From UBA9659 sp965208605 (GTDB taxonomy: Bacteria > Pseudomonadota > Gammaproteobacteria > Pseudomonadales > Azotimanducaceae), in the NCBI GenBank assembly GCA_965208605.1, contig OZ242345.1, positions 186,001-250,000 on the forward strand: a DNA stretch of 64,000 nucleotides, in the 5' to 3' direction. Under the pieces are notes generated by a model. The model was given only the letters and a program-made list of their open reading frames with translations, searched no databases and was not told the origin of the DNA. This document shows, piece by piece, positions 47,331-55,269 of the stretch. The translations under genes were made by a program, and so were the position numbers. The number at the start of each line of letters is the position of its first letter. The first letter of the stretch is position 1.

Positions 47331-48096
47331 AGAAGCGCCGTCCCCGCTCTTTCAGGCGGCTTAGGCCGCCACTCTGGATTCCTGCCTACGGCGCCCCGCG
47401 CCGTCATTCTCGAGCTTGCTCGGGAATCCAGAGGAACGAGCAGTATGCCTTTACTCCTCCAACCTGTGTCAGAGGGCAAGCCCGAGAGTGACGGGGAGCG
47501 ACGAACAATCTTGTTGTTGTGTACATGCCCCACAGGTGGTTGGCTTCGTTCTTCTGGATTCCCGTCACCCCAGTCATCACAGCCGATGGCTGTGATGACT
47601 GGGGTGGCGAGAATGACGGCGCGGAGGTTAATGTATGCCTTTACTCCTCCAACCTGTCAGAGGGCAAGCCCGAGAGTGACTGGGGTGACGAGAATGACGG
47701 CGCGGAGGTTAATGTATGCACCTCGTCCCCGCTCCTTCTGGCGGCCTACGGCGCCCCGCGCCGTCATTCTCGAGCTTGCTCGGGAATCCAGAGGAACGAG
47801 CAGTATGCCTTTACTCCCCCCACCCGTCAGAGGGCAAGCATGAGAGTGACTGGGGTGACGAGAATGACGGCGCGGAGGTTAATGTATGCACCTTGTTCCC
47901 GCTCCTTCTGGCGGCCTACGGCGCCCCGCGCCGTCATTCTCGAGCTTGCTCGGGAATCCAGAGGAACGAGCAGTATGCCTTTACTCCTCCAACCCGTCAG
48001 GGGGTAAGCATGGGAGTGACGAGAATGACGGGGTTCGGCGGGAATCCAGTAGCAGGGGCAGAAGCAGCAGCAGACTCAGCGGTTGGTATCAACTGC
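47331..48096. repeat. Gene-free repeat region containing a 170-bp tandem array
   Basis: No real gene is present. After a first hairpin unit (about 47400-47431) comes a long palindrome (47554-47619: CTGGATTCCCGTCACC...GAT...GGTGGCGAGAATGACGG). Then a tandem array has unit boundaries at 47614 (short unit), 47696 and 47866, with an exact 170-bp step between the last two. Each full unit contains GAGGTTAATGTATGCACC, a CCTTCTGGCGGCCTACGGCGCC module, a CCGTCATTCTCGAGC hairpin and AGGAACGAGCAGTATGCC. The 82-bp first unit lacks the segment between two GTATGC words. Coding frames across it are repeat artefacts. Confidence 0.85.
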
Positions 48097-50886
48097 CTAT
48101 AGGGCTGCCTTCCTCGGCTTCGCTTGCTTTTTTATTGTCTTCTTAGTGGTCTTCTTAGTGGTCTTCTTGGCTTTCCTTTTTATTGTCTTCTTAGTGGTCT
48201 GCTTAGTGGTCTGCTTAGTGGCCGCCCCGGACGAGGCATCCCCCGGCGCTCCCGACTCCACCCAATGCCCATTAACATAATCTGCGCGCCAGCCAGAGGG
48301 CTTTCCTGCTTCTCTCTCGGTCATCACATAATGGGCTCTGGTCTTGCGGGCGAAGCGCACCAGACTTCTGTTGCCCTTGCTATCCTTCACTGGCGCATGC
48401 AGCAGGAATTGATACTTGGGATCAATTTCATTTTGATGGGGTAGCAATTCATCAACATAGGGAGATCTGGTTTCCCGATGTTTAGGGAACTGACTAGCAG
48501 CAAGGAAAATACCCGCAGCACCATCCCGCAACACATAGGTGTCATCAACCTGCTGGCAGCTGAGCTCCGGCATGGGCACCGGGTCGGCCTTGGGGGGTGC
48601 TGGTTCACCACTGCGTAGCAGGTTGCGGGTATTCTTGCAGTCCTTCCCCATGCACCCGAAATATTTACCGAAGCGACCCGTTTTCAACTGCATCTCGGCG
48701 GCACACTTATCACAGGCAATACTGGGTCCGTCATACCCCTTAATCTTGAATTTGCCTGCTTCTATGGTTGAGTTATCACAGTCTGGGTTGTTACCACAGA
48801 GGTGCAGTTTTCGTTCTGTATCAATGAGATAGGTATCCATCGCCGAGTCGCATTTTTCACAACGACGTTTGTTACGCAGAATACGTGCTTCTGCTTCATC
48901 GTCGTCGGTATCAACGCTGACCACTTCATTACCAGGAATCAAATTGATGGTGGTTTTGCATCTTTCCTTCGGGGATAGCGCATAGCCAGAGCAGCCGAGG
49001 AAGACCCCCGTGCTGGCGGTGCGTACCTGCATGGCGCGCCCACATTCAGGACATTCAACCTCAATGGTGGAAGGCATATTAGTGCGCATACCCTCAGCAC
49101 TACTTGCCTTGTCTAACTTCTTCACGAAATCCTGATAAAACCTATTCAAGAGCATTTTCCACTCCACCTTGCCGTTGGATACTTGATCCAATTCGGCTTC
49201 CAGCTGTGCGGTGAAGTTGTAATCCAGCAGATCGGTAAAACTTTCATTCAAGCGTTCGGTGACGACCTCGCCAATTTTTTCTGCATAGAAACGTTTGCTC
49301 TGCAACGAGACATAGCCGCGTTCTTGAATCGTAGTGATGATGGAGGAATAGGTAGAGGGGCGTCCTATGCCACGTTTTTCCAGCTCCCGAACCAGGCTTG
49401 CCTCAGCATATCGGGGCGGTGGCTTGGTGAAGTGTTGGGACGGCAGCAGTTCTTCCAAGTGCAACTTCATACCCGGGGAATATTGGGGTAATTGTTGCTC
49501 GTCTTCCTTGCGGGAAGTCGTCGGCTGGACTCGGGTATAACCATCAAACTGCAAGACTCTGCCGCGTACTTGAAGTTCCAAATCACTGGCTTTTACCAGG
49601 ACTTTGGTGCTGATGTAGGCCGCATTAGGCATCTGACAAGCCACAAATTGCCGCCAGATGAGTTCATAGAGACGGCGCGCATCCGCCTCCATATTGTCTT
49701 GTGTTTGGCTAAGGGCTACATCGGAAGGGCGGATAGCCTCATGGGCTTCTTGAGCATTTGCCTTACTGGAATATAAGCGTGGTTTTTCTGGAAGATATTG
49801 TTCACCATACTGCGTGCTAATCAACTGGCGACAATCGGCAATGGCTTCCGCACTCAGATTGGTGGAGTCGGTGCGCATATAAGTAATGTAACCCGCCTCA
49901 TAAAGACGCTGTGCGAGGCGCATGGTCCGCTTCACTCCAAACCCAAACCGGGTACTCGCCGCCTGTTGCAAGGTGGAAGTGATATAAGGCGCACTCGGCT
50001 TGGTTTGAGTGGGTTTTTCCTCCTGCGCACTGACAATGAAATCCGCTTCCTGAATTTGTGCCAGGGTGGCCTCAATCTGTGCCTTGTTATTCGGTCTAAA
50101 ATTCTTGCCCCCCTGTTTGACAACTTGAAATTTCACCGCCTCAGCCGACTGGTCTCCCGCGGCGGCGGATGCTTTGCTCAGCAGGGCATACAACTCCCAG
50201 TATTCTTCTGGATTAAATGCACGAATTTCCCGTTCCCGTTCGACGATGAGCTTGACCGCGACGGATTGCACCCGACCGGCGGATAGCCCTCGGGCAATCT
50301 TGCTCCAAAGCAGCGGCGAGACCATGAAGCCCACCACCCGGTCAAGGAAGCGCCTAGCCTGCTGTGCGCTGACCCTATCCATATTGATATCACCAGGATC
50401 CTCAAAGGCTTCTTGGATGGCTTTTTTGGTGATTTCATTAAAGATCACCCGGCGATATCGCTGGTCATCGCCGCCGATGGCTTCCCGCAGGTGCCAGGCG
50501 ATAGCTTCACCTTCACGGTCAAGGTCAGTGGCGAGATAAATGGTGTCCGCATTCCGCGCTAGTTTTTTAAGTTCGGCGACTACCTTTTCCTTCCCGGGGA
50601 GAATTTCATAGGTAGCGGCCCAGTCCTTATCGGGGTCAATGCCCATTCGGGCTATCAGTTGCCGGCGGTTTTTTTGTTTTTTATAGGCAGCCTGTTTTTG
50701 CGGCGTCATGTCGCGGGTTTTAGCAGCTTCTTTTTTCCTGGCATCGGCACTACTGGTCTGCTTTGCCGCACTGCTGAGGTCACGGATGTGCCCAATGCTG
50801 GATTTCACAATAAAGTCGTTGCCCAGGTAACGATTGATGGTCTTTGCCTTGGCGGGTGACTCAACGATGACAAGCGACTTAGCCAT
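48097..50886 (-). CDS. topA: DNA topoisomerase I
   Basis: Type IA topoisomerase that relaxes negative supercoils. Residues 1-130 form the TOPRIM domain, with Glu9 in VIVESPAKAK and the TDLDREGEA acidic cluster. The strand-cleaving tyrosine is Tyr336 in YITYMRTDSTNLS (E. coli Tyr319). Three zinc-ribbon motifs follow: CPECGRAMQ, CEKCDSAMD and CDKCAAEMQ, each with a second cysteine pair. The protein then ends with an Ala/Lys/Thr-rich basic tail. The ATG at 50886 is preferred to an in-frame start seven codons upstream because conserved MAKSLVIVESPAKAK begins there, with GAAGG in front. At 929 residues it is longer than E. coli TopA (865), largely from the repetitive lysine tail. The small membrane-protein gene 50984-51544 lies 97 bp upstream in the same direction. 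Confidence 0.96.
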   Translation of the reverse strand: MAKSLVIVESPAKAKTINRYLGNDFIVKSSIGHIRDLSSAAKQTSSADARKKEAAKTRDMTPQKQAAYKKQKNRRQLIARMGIDPDKDWAATYEILPGKEKVVAELKKLARNADTIYLATDLDREGEAIAWHLREAIGGDDQRYRRVIFNEITKKAIQEAFEDPGDINMDRVSAQQARRFLDRVVGFMVSPLLWSKIARGLSAGRVQSVAVKLIVEREREIRAFNPEEYWELYALLSKASAAAGDQSAEAVKFQVVKQGGKNFRPNNKAQIEATLAQIQEADFIVSAQEEKPTQTKPSAPYITSTLQQAASTRFGFGVKRTMRLAQRLYEAGYITYMRTDSTNLSAEAIADCRQLISTQYGEQYLPEKPRLYSSKANAQEAHEAIRPSDVALSQTQDNMEADARRLYELIWRQFVACQMPNAAYISTKVLVKASDLELQVRGRVLQFDGYTRVQPTTSRKEDEQQLPQYSPGMKLHLEELLPSQHFTKPPPRYAEASLVRELEKRGIGRPSTYSSIITTIQERGYVSLQSKRFYAEKIGEVVTERLNESFTDLLDYNFTAQLEAELDQVSNGKVEWKMLLNRFYQDFVKKLDKASSAEGMRTNMPSTIEVECPECGRAMQVRTASTGVFLGCSGYALSPKERCKTTINLIPGNEVVSVDTDDDEAEARILRNKRRCEKCDSAMDTYLIDTERKLHLCGNNPDCDNSTIEAGKFKIKGYDGPSIACDKCAAEMQLKTGRFGKYFGCMGKDCKNTRNLLRSGEPAPPKADPVPMPELSCQQVDDTYVLRDGAAGIFLAASQFPKHRETRSPYVDELLPHQNEIDPKYQFLLHAPVKDSKGNRSLVRFARKTRAHYVMTEREAGKPSGWRADYVNGHWVESGAPGDASSGAATKQTTKQTTKKTIKRKAKKTTKKTTKKTIKKQAKPRKAAL
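48131..48222 (-). repeat. 12-bp / 48-bp in-frame repeats encoding the lysine-rich tail of TopA
   Basis: On the minus strand, units of GCAGACCACTAA and variants encode KQTT/KKTT repeats. A larger 48-bp step is also visible (TATTGTCTTC at 48133 and 48181 on the plus strand). Basic C-terminal tails are common in TopA and aid DNA binding; the length here is likely variable. Confidence 0.85.
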
Positions 50887-50983
50887 ATAACTGCCTTCTA
50901 TTATCAAGTAACGTTATCCCAGTTCCCCCGCTTAGGGGGCCAAAAGGTGTGCATATATAATGAGTTGATGCGCCAAGGTCAAG

Positions 50984-51544
50984 TTATTGTGAAGCTCCAT
51001 TTAGGCTTACTGCAACACAACCTTTCAGAAAATCTATCACTTCTTGCTCGGTGCCAGCCGTTTGTTCAAGCCAGTAAACCGCCACTACAGCATGCTTTGC
51101 TTCAATCTGCTTGACATCTTTGGGGAGTGATTTGAGTGTCCTTTTAAGCCAGGTACTGAGCGGTTTTAGACTCACCGAGTCGGGTGCTTCTAACCAGACC
51201 CACTCGTCCATCAGGGTCATAGCATGCTGATTTGGGGCACTGACTCGTTGCAGGCACCAGTTACTCGGTGGCAGTTGCCGCTGAGTCTGCGGCTGTCGGC
51301 ACTGATACTGCCAGGCAATCACTTCCAATTGTGGCTTTATAACCAGCCTGGCCATATACGACGACCGGGCCTGCTGCTCCTGGGGGTCGGGGTCGTCAAT
51401 TCGGGTCAGCTTGACGGAGATACCCGCTACCATAGCAGTGCGCCGCATTGCCATCTGTTCCTTCTGGCGTTTAGAAGGTAGCATCCTGAGAAAAGGAATG
51501 AAGATGAGCAACAGTACAAAAAAGATGAACAGATAGACCATCAT
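50984..51544 (-). CDS. Conserved hypothetical single-pass membrane protein next to topA
   Basis: A 186-residue protein with one N-terminal membrane segment (YLFIFFVLLLIFIPFLRMLP, residues about 4-23) followed by SKRQKEQMAMRRTAMVAGI and a cytoplasmic or periplasmic domain of unknown fold. The start resembles a family of uncharacterised proteins found next to topA in Pseudomonas and relatives, with a hydrophobic segment, a PS-R-Q motif and then a basic stretch. That resemblance is from memory. Two adjacent ATG codons (51544 and 51541) are possible; the second is better spaced from the GAG in front. It probably shares a transcript with topA, although a small CCCCC/GGGGG hairpin (50925-50939) lies between them. 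No function can be assigned. Confidence 0.7.
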   Translation of the reverse strand: MMVYLFIFFVLLLIFIPFLRMLPSKRQKEQMAMRRTAMVAGISVKLTRIDDPDPQEQQARSSYMARLVIKPQLEVIAWQYQCRQPQTQRQLPPSNWCLQRVSAPNQHAMTLMDEWVWLEAPDSVSLKPLSTWLKRTLKSLPKDVKQIEAKHAVVAVYWLEQTAGTEQEVIDFLKGCVAVSLNGASQ

Positions 51545-51963
51545 TCACTCTAGGCTTAACGCCTCACAAAAAAATTTTAGTGCATCTTACAAGGCTATGC
51601 TACCCGCGTCATTCTCGGCACCCCAGTTATCACAGCCATCGGGGGTATAACTGGGGGGTCGGGAATCCAGAGGAACAAAGCCAATCCCCCTTGATATTCC
51701 CGCTACACCTCTGGACTTGTGCCTTGTCTCCGTTCTTGACCCAGGCATGCGACAGACTGCACCGCTCGTCCTCTGGATTCCCGAGCAAGCTCGAGAATGA
51801 CGGCGCGGGGCGCCCTAAGCCGCCTGAAGAAACGGGGACGCCGTGAAGGAGTCCGGCCCCGCGCCGTCAGGATCAAAGAAGGCGGGAATGACGGCAAGCA
51901 CTGCCTCCCCGTCATTAGCATAGGCTACAATGAGCAAGCAGAGCAGGACAATTGAGAGAACCG
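51545..51963. repeat. Gene-free intergenic stretch with three hairpin-family elements
   Basis: Positions 51606-51670 form a hairpin unit (CCCCAGTTAT / ATAACTGGGG arms inside TCATTCTCGG...CGGGAATCCAG borders). Positions 51661-51782 are a diverged MITE-like element, and 51783-51803 carry GAGCAAGCTCGAGAATGACGG. The GGCGCCCTAAGCCGCC module follows, then a GCGCCGTCA remnant to about 51870. The last 90 bases must contain the slt promoter: TACAAT at 51926 is a possible -10, but no matching -35 is evident. Confidence 0.8.
51661..51782. mobile_element. Diverged member of the 122-124-bp MITE-like family
   Basis: Starts GGGAATCCAGAGGAACAAAG and ends GTCCTCTGGATTCCC, the same termini as the elements at 39548 and 39887. 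The first 45 bases are alignable (CCTTGATATTCCCGCTAC), the core then diverges, and the last 20 bases are again similar. No coding capacity. It shows the family is older than the two identical copies. Confidence 0.55.
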
Positions 51964-54018
51964 ATGCAAATCCAAACAAGAAGTGCCCTGGTGCTCCTCC
52001 CTATGCTTGCCATGTTGGTCATAGCACCGCCGAAAGCTCTTGGTCAGCTGAAGGCTCCTAATCAGCTGAAGGCTCCTAATCAGCTGAGGGCTCCTAGTCA
52101 GCTCGCACCCATTGAGGACCGAAACCAAGCTCGGCAAGAATACCGTACCGCCTTGCAATACTTGAAGAGCAACCGAATCACGCGGTACCGAAAATTGAAA
52201 CCCCGATTAGAGTCCTATCCACTCTATCCCTATCTGGAATACCAGGAAATGCTTCAAGGTATGCGCCGGCGCACCGAGGCAGACATATCAGCATTTGTGG
52301 AGCAATATCAAGATACGCCCCTGGCGGCACAGCTGAGTCAAGCCTGGTTGGCGCATCTGGCTAAAAGAAAGCGTTGGCAGGATTTCCTCCGCTACTACGA
52401 GGTCACAAAGCGCCCCCCCCTCAGCCGAGAACTTGCCTGCCAGCATGCCGTTGCCCTCCACCAAGCGGGGCAGCGGGAAGCAGCAAGCACCCGGACCCTG
52501 GCACTTTGGTTGGTCGCCTACTCCCAGCCGGAAGAATGTGATCCTCTATTTGACCGCTGGCGCGCACAGGGTGGTATCACCAGGGAAGTCGCCTGGCAGC
52601 GTTTTGCGCTCTGTATGCGTGCCAATCAGCGCCGACTTGCCGTCTATCTGCTCCGGTTTATTGATGCGCAAGATAAGCCGGCTGCCGTCAATTATTTAGC
52701 TTTACGAGATAGACCTGCCAGGATCAAACAACAGGAAAGGTTGCCCACCCAGAGTCCCCGTAGTCAAGAAATGATTCTCTATGGCGTGACGCGCTATGCG
52801 CGCCGTGCCCCTGAGGCCGCCCTGGCGATGTTGCGTACCTATACCAGGACACATGCCTTGGCCTCTGAGGACCTGGTGTCGGTCTATGTGCAACTCGCGC
52901 AGTATCTTGCCCAGCAGACTGATATTCCAGTGTTCAGTATTGACTCGCCGGTAAATCTGCACGCTCACCCCCAGGTGCTAGAGGAAAGTATCCGCCAAGC
53001 CTTGCGGCTATTGAATTGGCAGGAAGTGCTTGTAGGTATTGCGCTGCTCCCGCCGGCTTGGCAAGCAGGTCCAAGATGGCGCTATTGGAAGGCCCGTGCA
53101 TTGCGTGAACGGCAAGAGGCACTCGCCATGGCGGCTCCCTTCCAAGCAAGACGCACCGCGAAAGAAGCAAAAAAAATCCTGCTTGCCTTGAGTGAAGAGA
53201 GAAGCTTTTATGGTTTTCTGGCGGCCGACCTGCTGGATAGAGCCTACGCTTACCAGGCTGAGTCCTCGGGGGTGACCCAGGAACAAGTATTATCTCTGGC
53301 ACTGTCGCCAGGGATGCAACGGGCTTTGGAACTCTTTGTCTTGGGGGAAAGAAACCAAGCGCGTAAGGCATGGAGATTTACCACGGCTGCATTTACTTCC
53401 CACGAATTGGAAGTGGCTGCTACCTTGGCCTTCCAACGGGGCTGGTACAAGGTGGCTATTCAGGCGATGATTGACGCTGGTGGCTGGAATTATCTGGATA
53501 TTCGTTTTCCGCTTGCCTGGGATGAGCACTTCTCCACCTATGCTGCCGAAGCCGATATTCCGCTCCCGTGGAGCCTGGCAATTGCGCGTGTAGAGAGTGC
53601 TTTTATGCCCGATGCCAAGTCACCTTCTGGTGCCCTCGGCCTAATGCAGATATTGCCGACAACAGCCACCATGATTACGCGTCGTATGAAGGTTAAATAC
53701 CGCCACTGGACCAATCTGATAAGGCCCGAGTTCAATATCAAACTGGGCACCCGTTATCTGGGCAGATTGTTTCGACGGTTCGATCAAAATCGCATCCTCG
53801 CCTCAGCAGCCTACAACGCGGGTCCCCGCCGGGTGGCGCCGTGGCTCAGCAGGAAATTACCCCTTGATGTGTGGATAGAAGTCATCCCCATCAATGAAAC
53901 GAGAACCTATGTGCAAAACATTTTGATCTACTCAAATATCTATAGCCGCAGACTAGGCAAACCGGCACCGCTCATTTTTCCACATGAAGGTGCTTTCTTT
54001 GTCACCCTGAGTCAATGA
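51964..54018 (+). CDS. slt: Soluble lytic murein transglycosylase
   Basis: A periplasmic enzyme that cleaves the MurNAc-GlcNAc bond with formation of 1,6-anhydro-MurNAc. The 684-residue chain starts with a signal peptide (QIQTRSALVLLPMLAMLVIA...ALG). A short repeat and then a long alpha-helical superhelical U-domain follow (to about residue 520), with the catalytic C-domain after that. The ES motif is VESAFMPDAKSPSGALGLMQ with catalytic Glu544; AYNAGPRRVAPWL and ETRTYVQNIL complete the fold. The ATG at 51964 is chosen over a TTG four codons earlier because it gives a normal signal peptide and sits behind GAGAG. tatD follows after 19 bp. Length fits E. coli Slt70 (645) plus the N-terminal repeat. 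Confidence 0.93.
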   Translation: MQIQTRSALVLLPMLAMLVIAPPKALGQLKAPNQLKAPNQLRAPSQLAPIEDRNQARQEYRTALQYLKSNRITRYRKLKPRLESYPLYPYLEYQEMLQGMRRRTEADISAFVEQYQDTPLAAQLSQAWLAHLAKRKRWQDFLRYYEVTKRPPLSRELACQHAVALHQAGQREAASTRTLALWLVAYSQPEECDPLFDRWRAQGGITREVAWQRFALCMRANQRRLAVYLLRFIDAQDKPAAVNYLALRDRPARIKQQERLPTQSPRSQEMILYGVTRYARRAPEAALAMLRTYTRTHALASEDLVSVYVQLAQYLAQQTDIPVFSIDSPVNLHAHPQVLEESIRQALRLLNWQEVLVGIALLPPAWQAGPRWRYWKARALRERQEALAMAAPFQARRTAKEAKKILLALSEERSFYGFLAADLLDRAYAYQAESSGVTQEQVLSLALSPGMQRALELFVLGERNQARKAWRFTTAAFTSHELEVAATLAFQRGWYKVAIQAMIDAGGWNYLDIRFPLAWDEHFSTYAAEADIPLPWSLAIARVESAFMPDAKSPSGALGLMQILPTTATMITRRMKVKYRHWTNLIRPEFNIKLGTRYLGRLFRRFDQNRILASAAYNAGPRRVAPWLSRKLPLDVWIEVIPINETRTYVQNILIYSNIYSRRLGKPAPLIFPHEGAFFVTLSQ
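52045..52107 (+). repeat. 18-bp in-frame tandem repeat after the Slt signal peptide
   Basis: Three copies of CAGCTGAAGGCTCCTAAT (the third with three changes) and part of a fourth encode QLKAPN QLKAPN QLRAPS QLAP. It lies directly after the predicted cleavage site and gives a short, probably flexible, N-terminal extension of the mature enzyme. Confidence 0.9.
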
Positions 54019-54037
54019 CGATGCAGTGGGTTGATAG

Positions 54038-54853
54038 ATGGAATTAATAGACATAGGCGCGAACCTCACAGAAAAGAGATTTGCGGCTGATCTTGATGAG
54101 GTGCTTGCCCGTGCCCATGCTGCTGGTGTGCAGCAAATAATAGCCACCGGTGCCTCAGTGGCTGATAGTGAGCAGGCGGCGGCACTGGCGGCATCCAAGG
54201 CACAGGTGTTTGCGACTGCTGGCATTCATCCGCATCACGCTGAGGAAACTACCCCCGCCGCCATTGAGCGTCTGCGCGTATTGGCACAGCAGGAGCGGGT
54301 CCTGGCGGTGGGTGAAACCGGGCTTGATTTTTTCCGAGATATTACTGCTCATTCGGTGCAGATAGCGTCCTTTGAAGCACAGATGGCACTGGCAGCAGAT
54401 ACGGGTCTCCCTATCTTCTTGCATGAGCGAGATGCCTACCCGACCTTTGCAGAACTGCTCTCAGCGCATCGGCATGCCTTGACCAAAGCAGTAGTGCATT
54501 GTTTTACCGGCACTCGGGAGGCACTGCATGCCTATCTTGATCTTGATTGTCATATTGGTATCACCGGCTGGATTTGTGATGCAAGACGGGGAACACACCT
54601 CTTAGCACTGGTATCGGAGATCCCGCGCAACAGATTGATGTTGGAAACTGATGCGCCTTATCTGATACCGCCTAACATCAGCCCCAAGCCGAAAGCCCGC
54701 CGCAATGAGCCTCAATATCTGCCTCTTGTCTGTGAGACAGTAGCCCAGTGTCTCGGTATGGACTCTGCCGAAGTTGCTCGTATGACTAGTGATAATGCGC
54801 GGGCGTTTTTTGGCTTGCCCCGTGTCGGCACATGTATGACCGCAACCCCATGA
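54038..54853 (+). CDS. tatD: TatD-type metal-dependent deoxyribonuclease
   Basis: A 271-residue TIM-barrel nuclease. It starts IDIGANLTEKRF, the TatD-specific form lacking the HxH of the YcfH/YjjV paralogues, as in E. coli TatD. GIHPHHAE, GETGLDFFRD, FLHERDAY, HCFTGTREAL, GITGWICDARRG, METDAPYL and RRNEPQYLP provide the metal ligands and family signature. E. coli TatD is a 3'-5' exonuclease linked to DNA repair and RNA degradation. The gene follows slt by 19 bp. Its last codons (MTATP) and its TGA lie within a 14-bp tandem repeat that leads into the glutaredoxin-like gene; the stop overlaps the ATG of a mini-ORF. Confidence 0.93.
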   Translation: MELIDIGANLTEKRFAADLDEVLARAHAAGVQQIIATGASVADSEQAAALAASKAQVFATAGIHPHHAEETTPAAIERLRVLAQQERVLAVGETGLDFFRDITAHSVQIASFEAQMALAADTGLPIFLHERDAYPTFAELLSAHRHALTKAVVHCFTGTREALHAYLDLDCHIGITGWICDARRGTHLLALVSEIPRNRLMLETDAPYLIPPNISPKPKARRNEPQYLPLVCETVAQCLGMDSAEVARMTSDNARAFFGLPRVGTCMTATP

Positions 54854-54908
54854 CCGCAATCACATGACCGCAATCACATGCAAGTAACTGTATGAAAGCA
54901 ACTGTATG
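54836..54908 (+). promoter_or_regulatory. 14-bp tandem repeat forming a ladder of ATGA-overlapping mini-ORFs between tatD and the glutaredoxin-like gene
   Basis: ATG codons occur every 14 bases at 54836, 54850, 54864, 54878, 54892 and 54906. The first is in tatD. The tatD stop TGA (54851-54853) overlaps ATG 54850. That opens MTAIT, whose TGA (54865) overlaps ATG 54864. This one encodes MTAITCK and ends TAA (54885). ATG 54878 encodes MQVTV and its TGA overlaps ATG 54892. ATG 54892 encodes MKATV and its TGA overlaps ATG 54906, the start of the next gene. No good ribosome site is seen before 54906, so termination-reinitiation is the likely route of translation. This mechanism is inference; the overlaps are directly visible. 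Confidence 0.6.
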
Positions 54909-55160
54909 AAAGTCCAACTATTGACTACCCAGGGTTGCCACCTGTGTGAAGAAGCACTGCAGCTTCTTCAAGCGTTGCAAGACCAGACTCCCAGTCTTGA
55001 GATTGAACCGGTGGAAATCGCCGACTCAGCAGGGCTGATGGAGGAGTACGGCAGCCGCATCCCGGTAGTCCAGGTCGCCGCTCGCACCCAGGACCTAGGC
55101 TGGCCATTTGATGCCACCCAGCTGCGCTGTTTTCTGTATGACTATTTTCTTGATGGATGA
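54906..55160 (+). CDS. Glutaredoxin-like (thioredoxin-fold) small redox protein
   Basis: An 84-residue protein with the start MKVQLLTTQGCHLCEEAL: a beta strand, then a CxxC redox motif (CHLC, Cys11 and Cys14) at the head of a helix. SRIPVVQV gives the cis-proline strand, and LGWPFDATQLRCFLYDYF the C-terminal helix. This fits the Glrx-like DUF836 family. Such proteins are presumed thiol-disulfide oxidoreductases, with unknown partners. The frame upstream is closed by a TAA at 54885, so 54906 is the only usable ATG. Translation is probably coupled to tatD through the 14-bp repeat ladder. The next gene starts 109 bp after its stop. Confidence 0.82.
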   Translation: MKVQLLTTQGCHLCEEALQLLQALQDQTPSLEIEPVEIADSAGLMEEYGSRIPVVQVAARTQDLGWPFDATQLRCFLYDYFLDG

Positions 55161-55269
55161 GAGTGGTTATTTTTATCCGTCTTTAGACCCTGCATCCCAA
55201 GCGCGGTCACCAGCAGCCTTGCAATCCAGTTATGATAGAAGCTACCTGAACAAACAAGGAGTAGGGCAC

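Noticed and set aside
47445..48102. Several overlapping plus-strand frames of 86-162 codons
   Set aside because: All are translations of the 170-bp tandem array in different frames, with repeated SGGLRRPAP-type text; not genes.
55108..55269. N-terminal extension of the TPP enzyme
   Set aside because: It overlaps the glutaredoxin-like gene, has no family similarity, and a strong ribosome site (AGGAGT) precedes the ATG at 55270.
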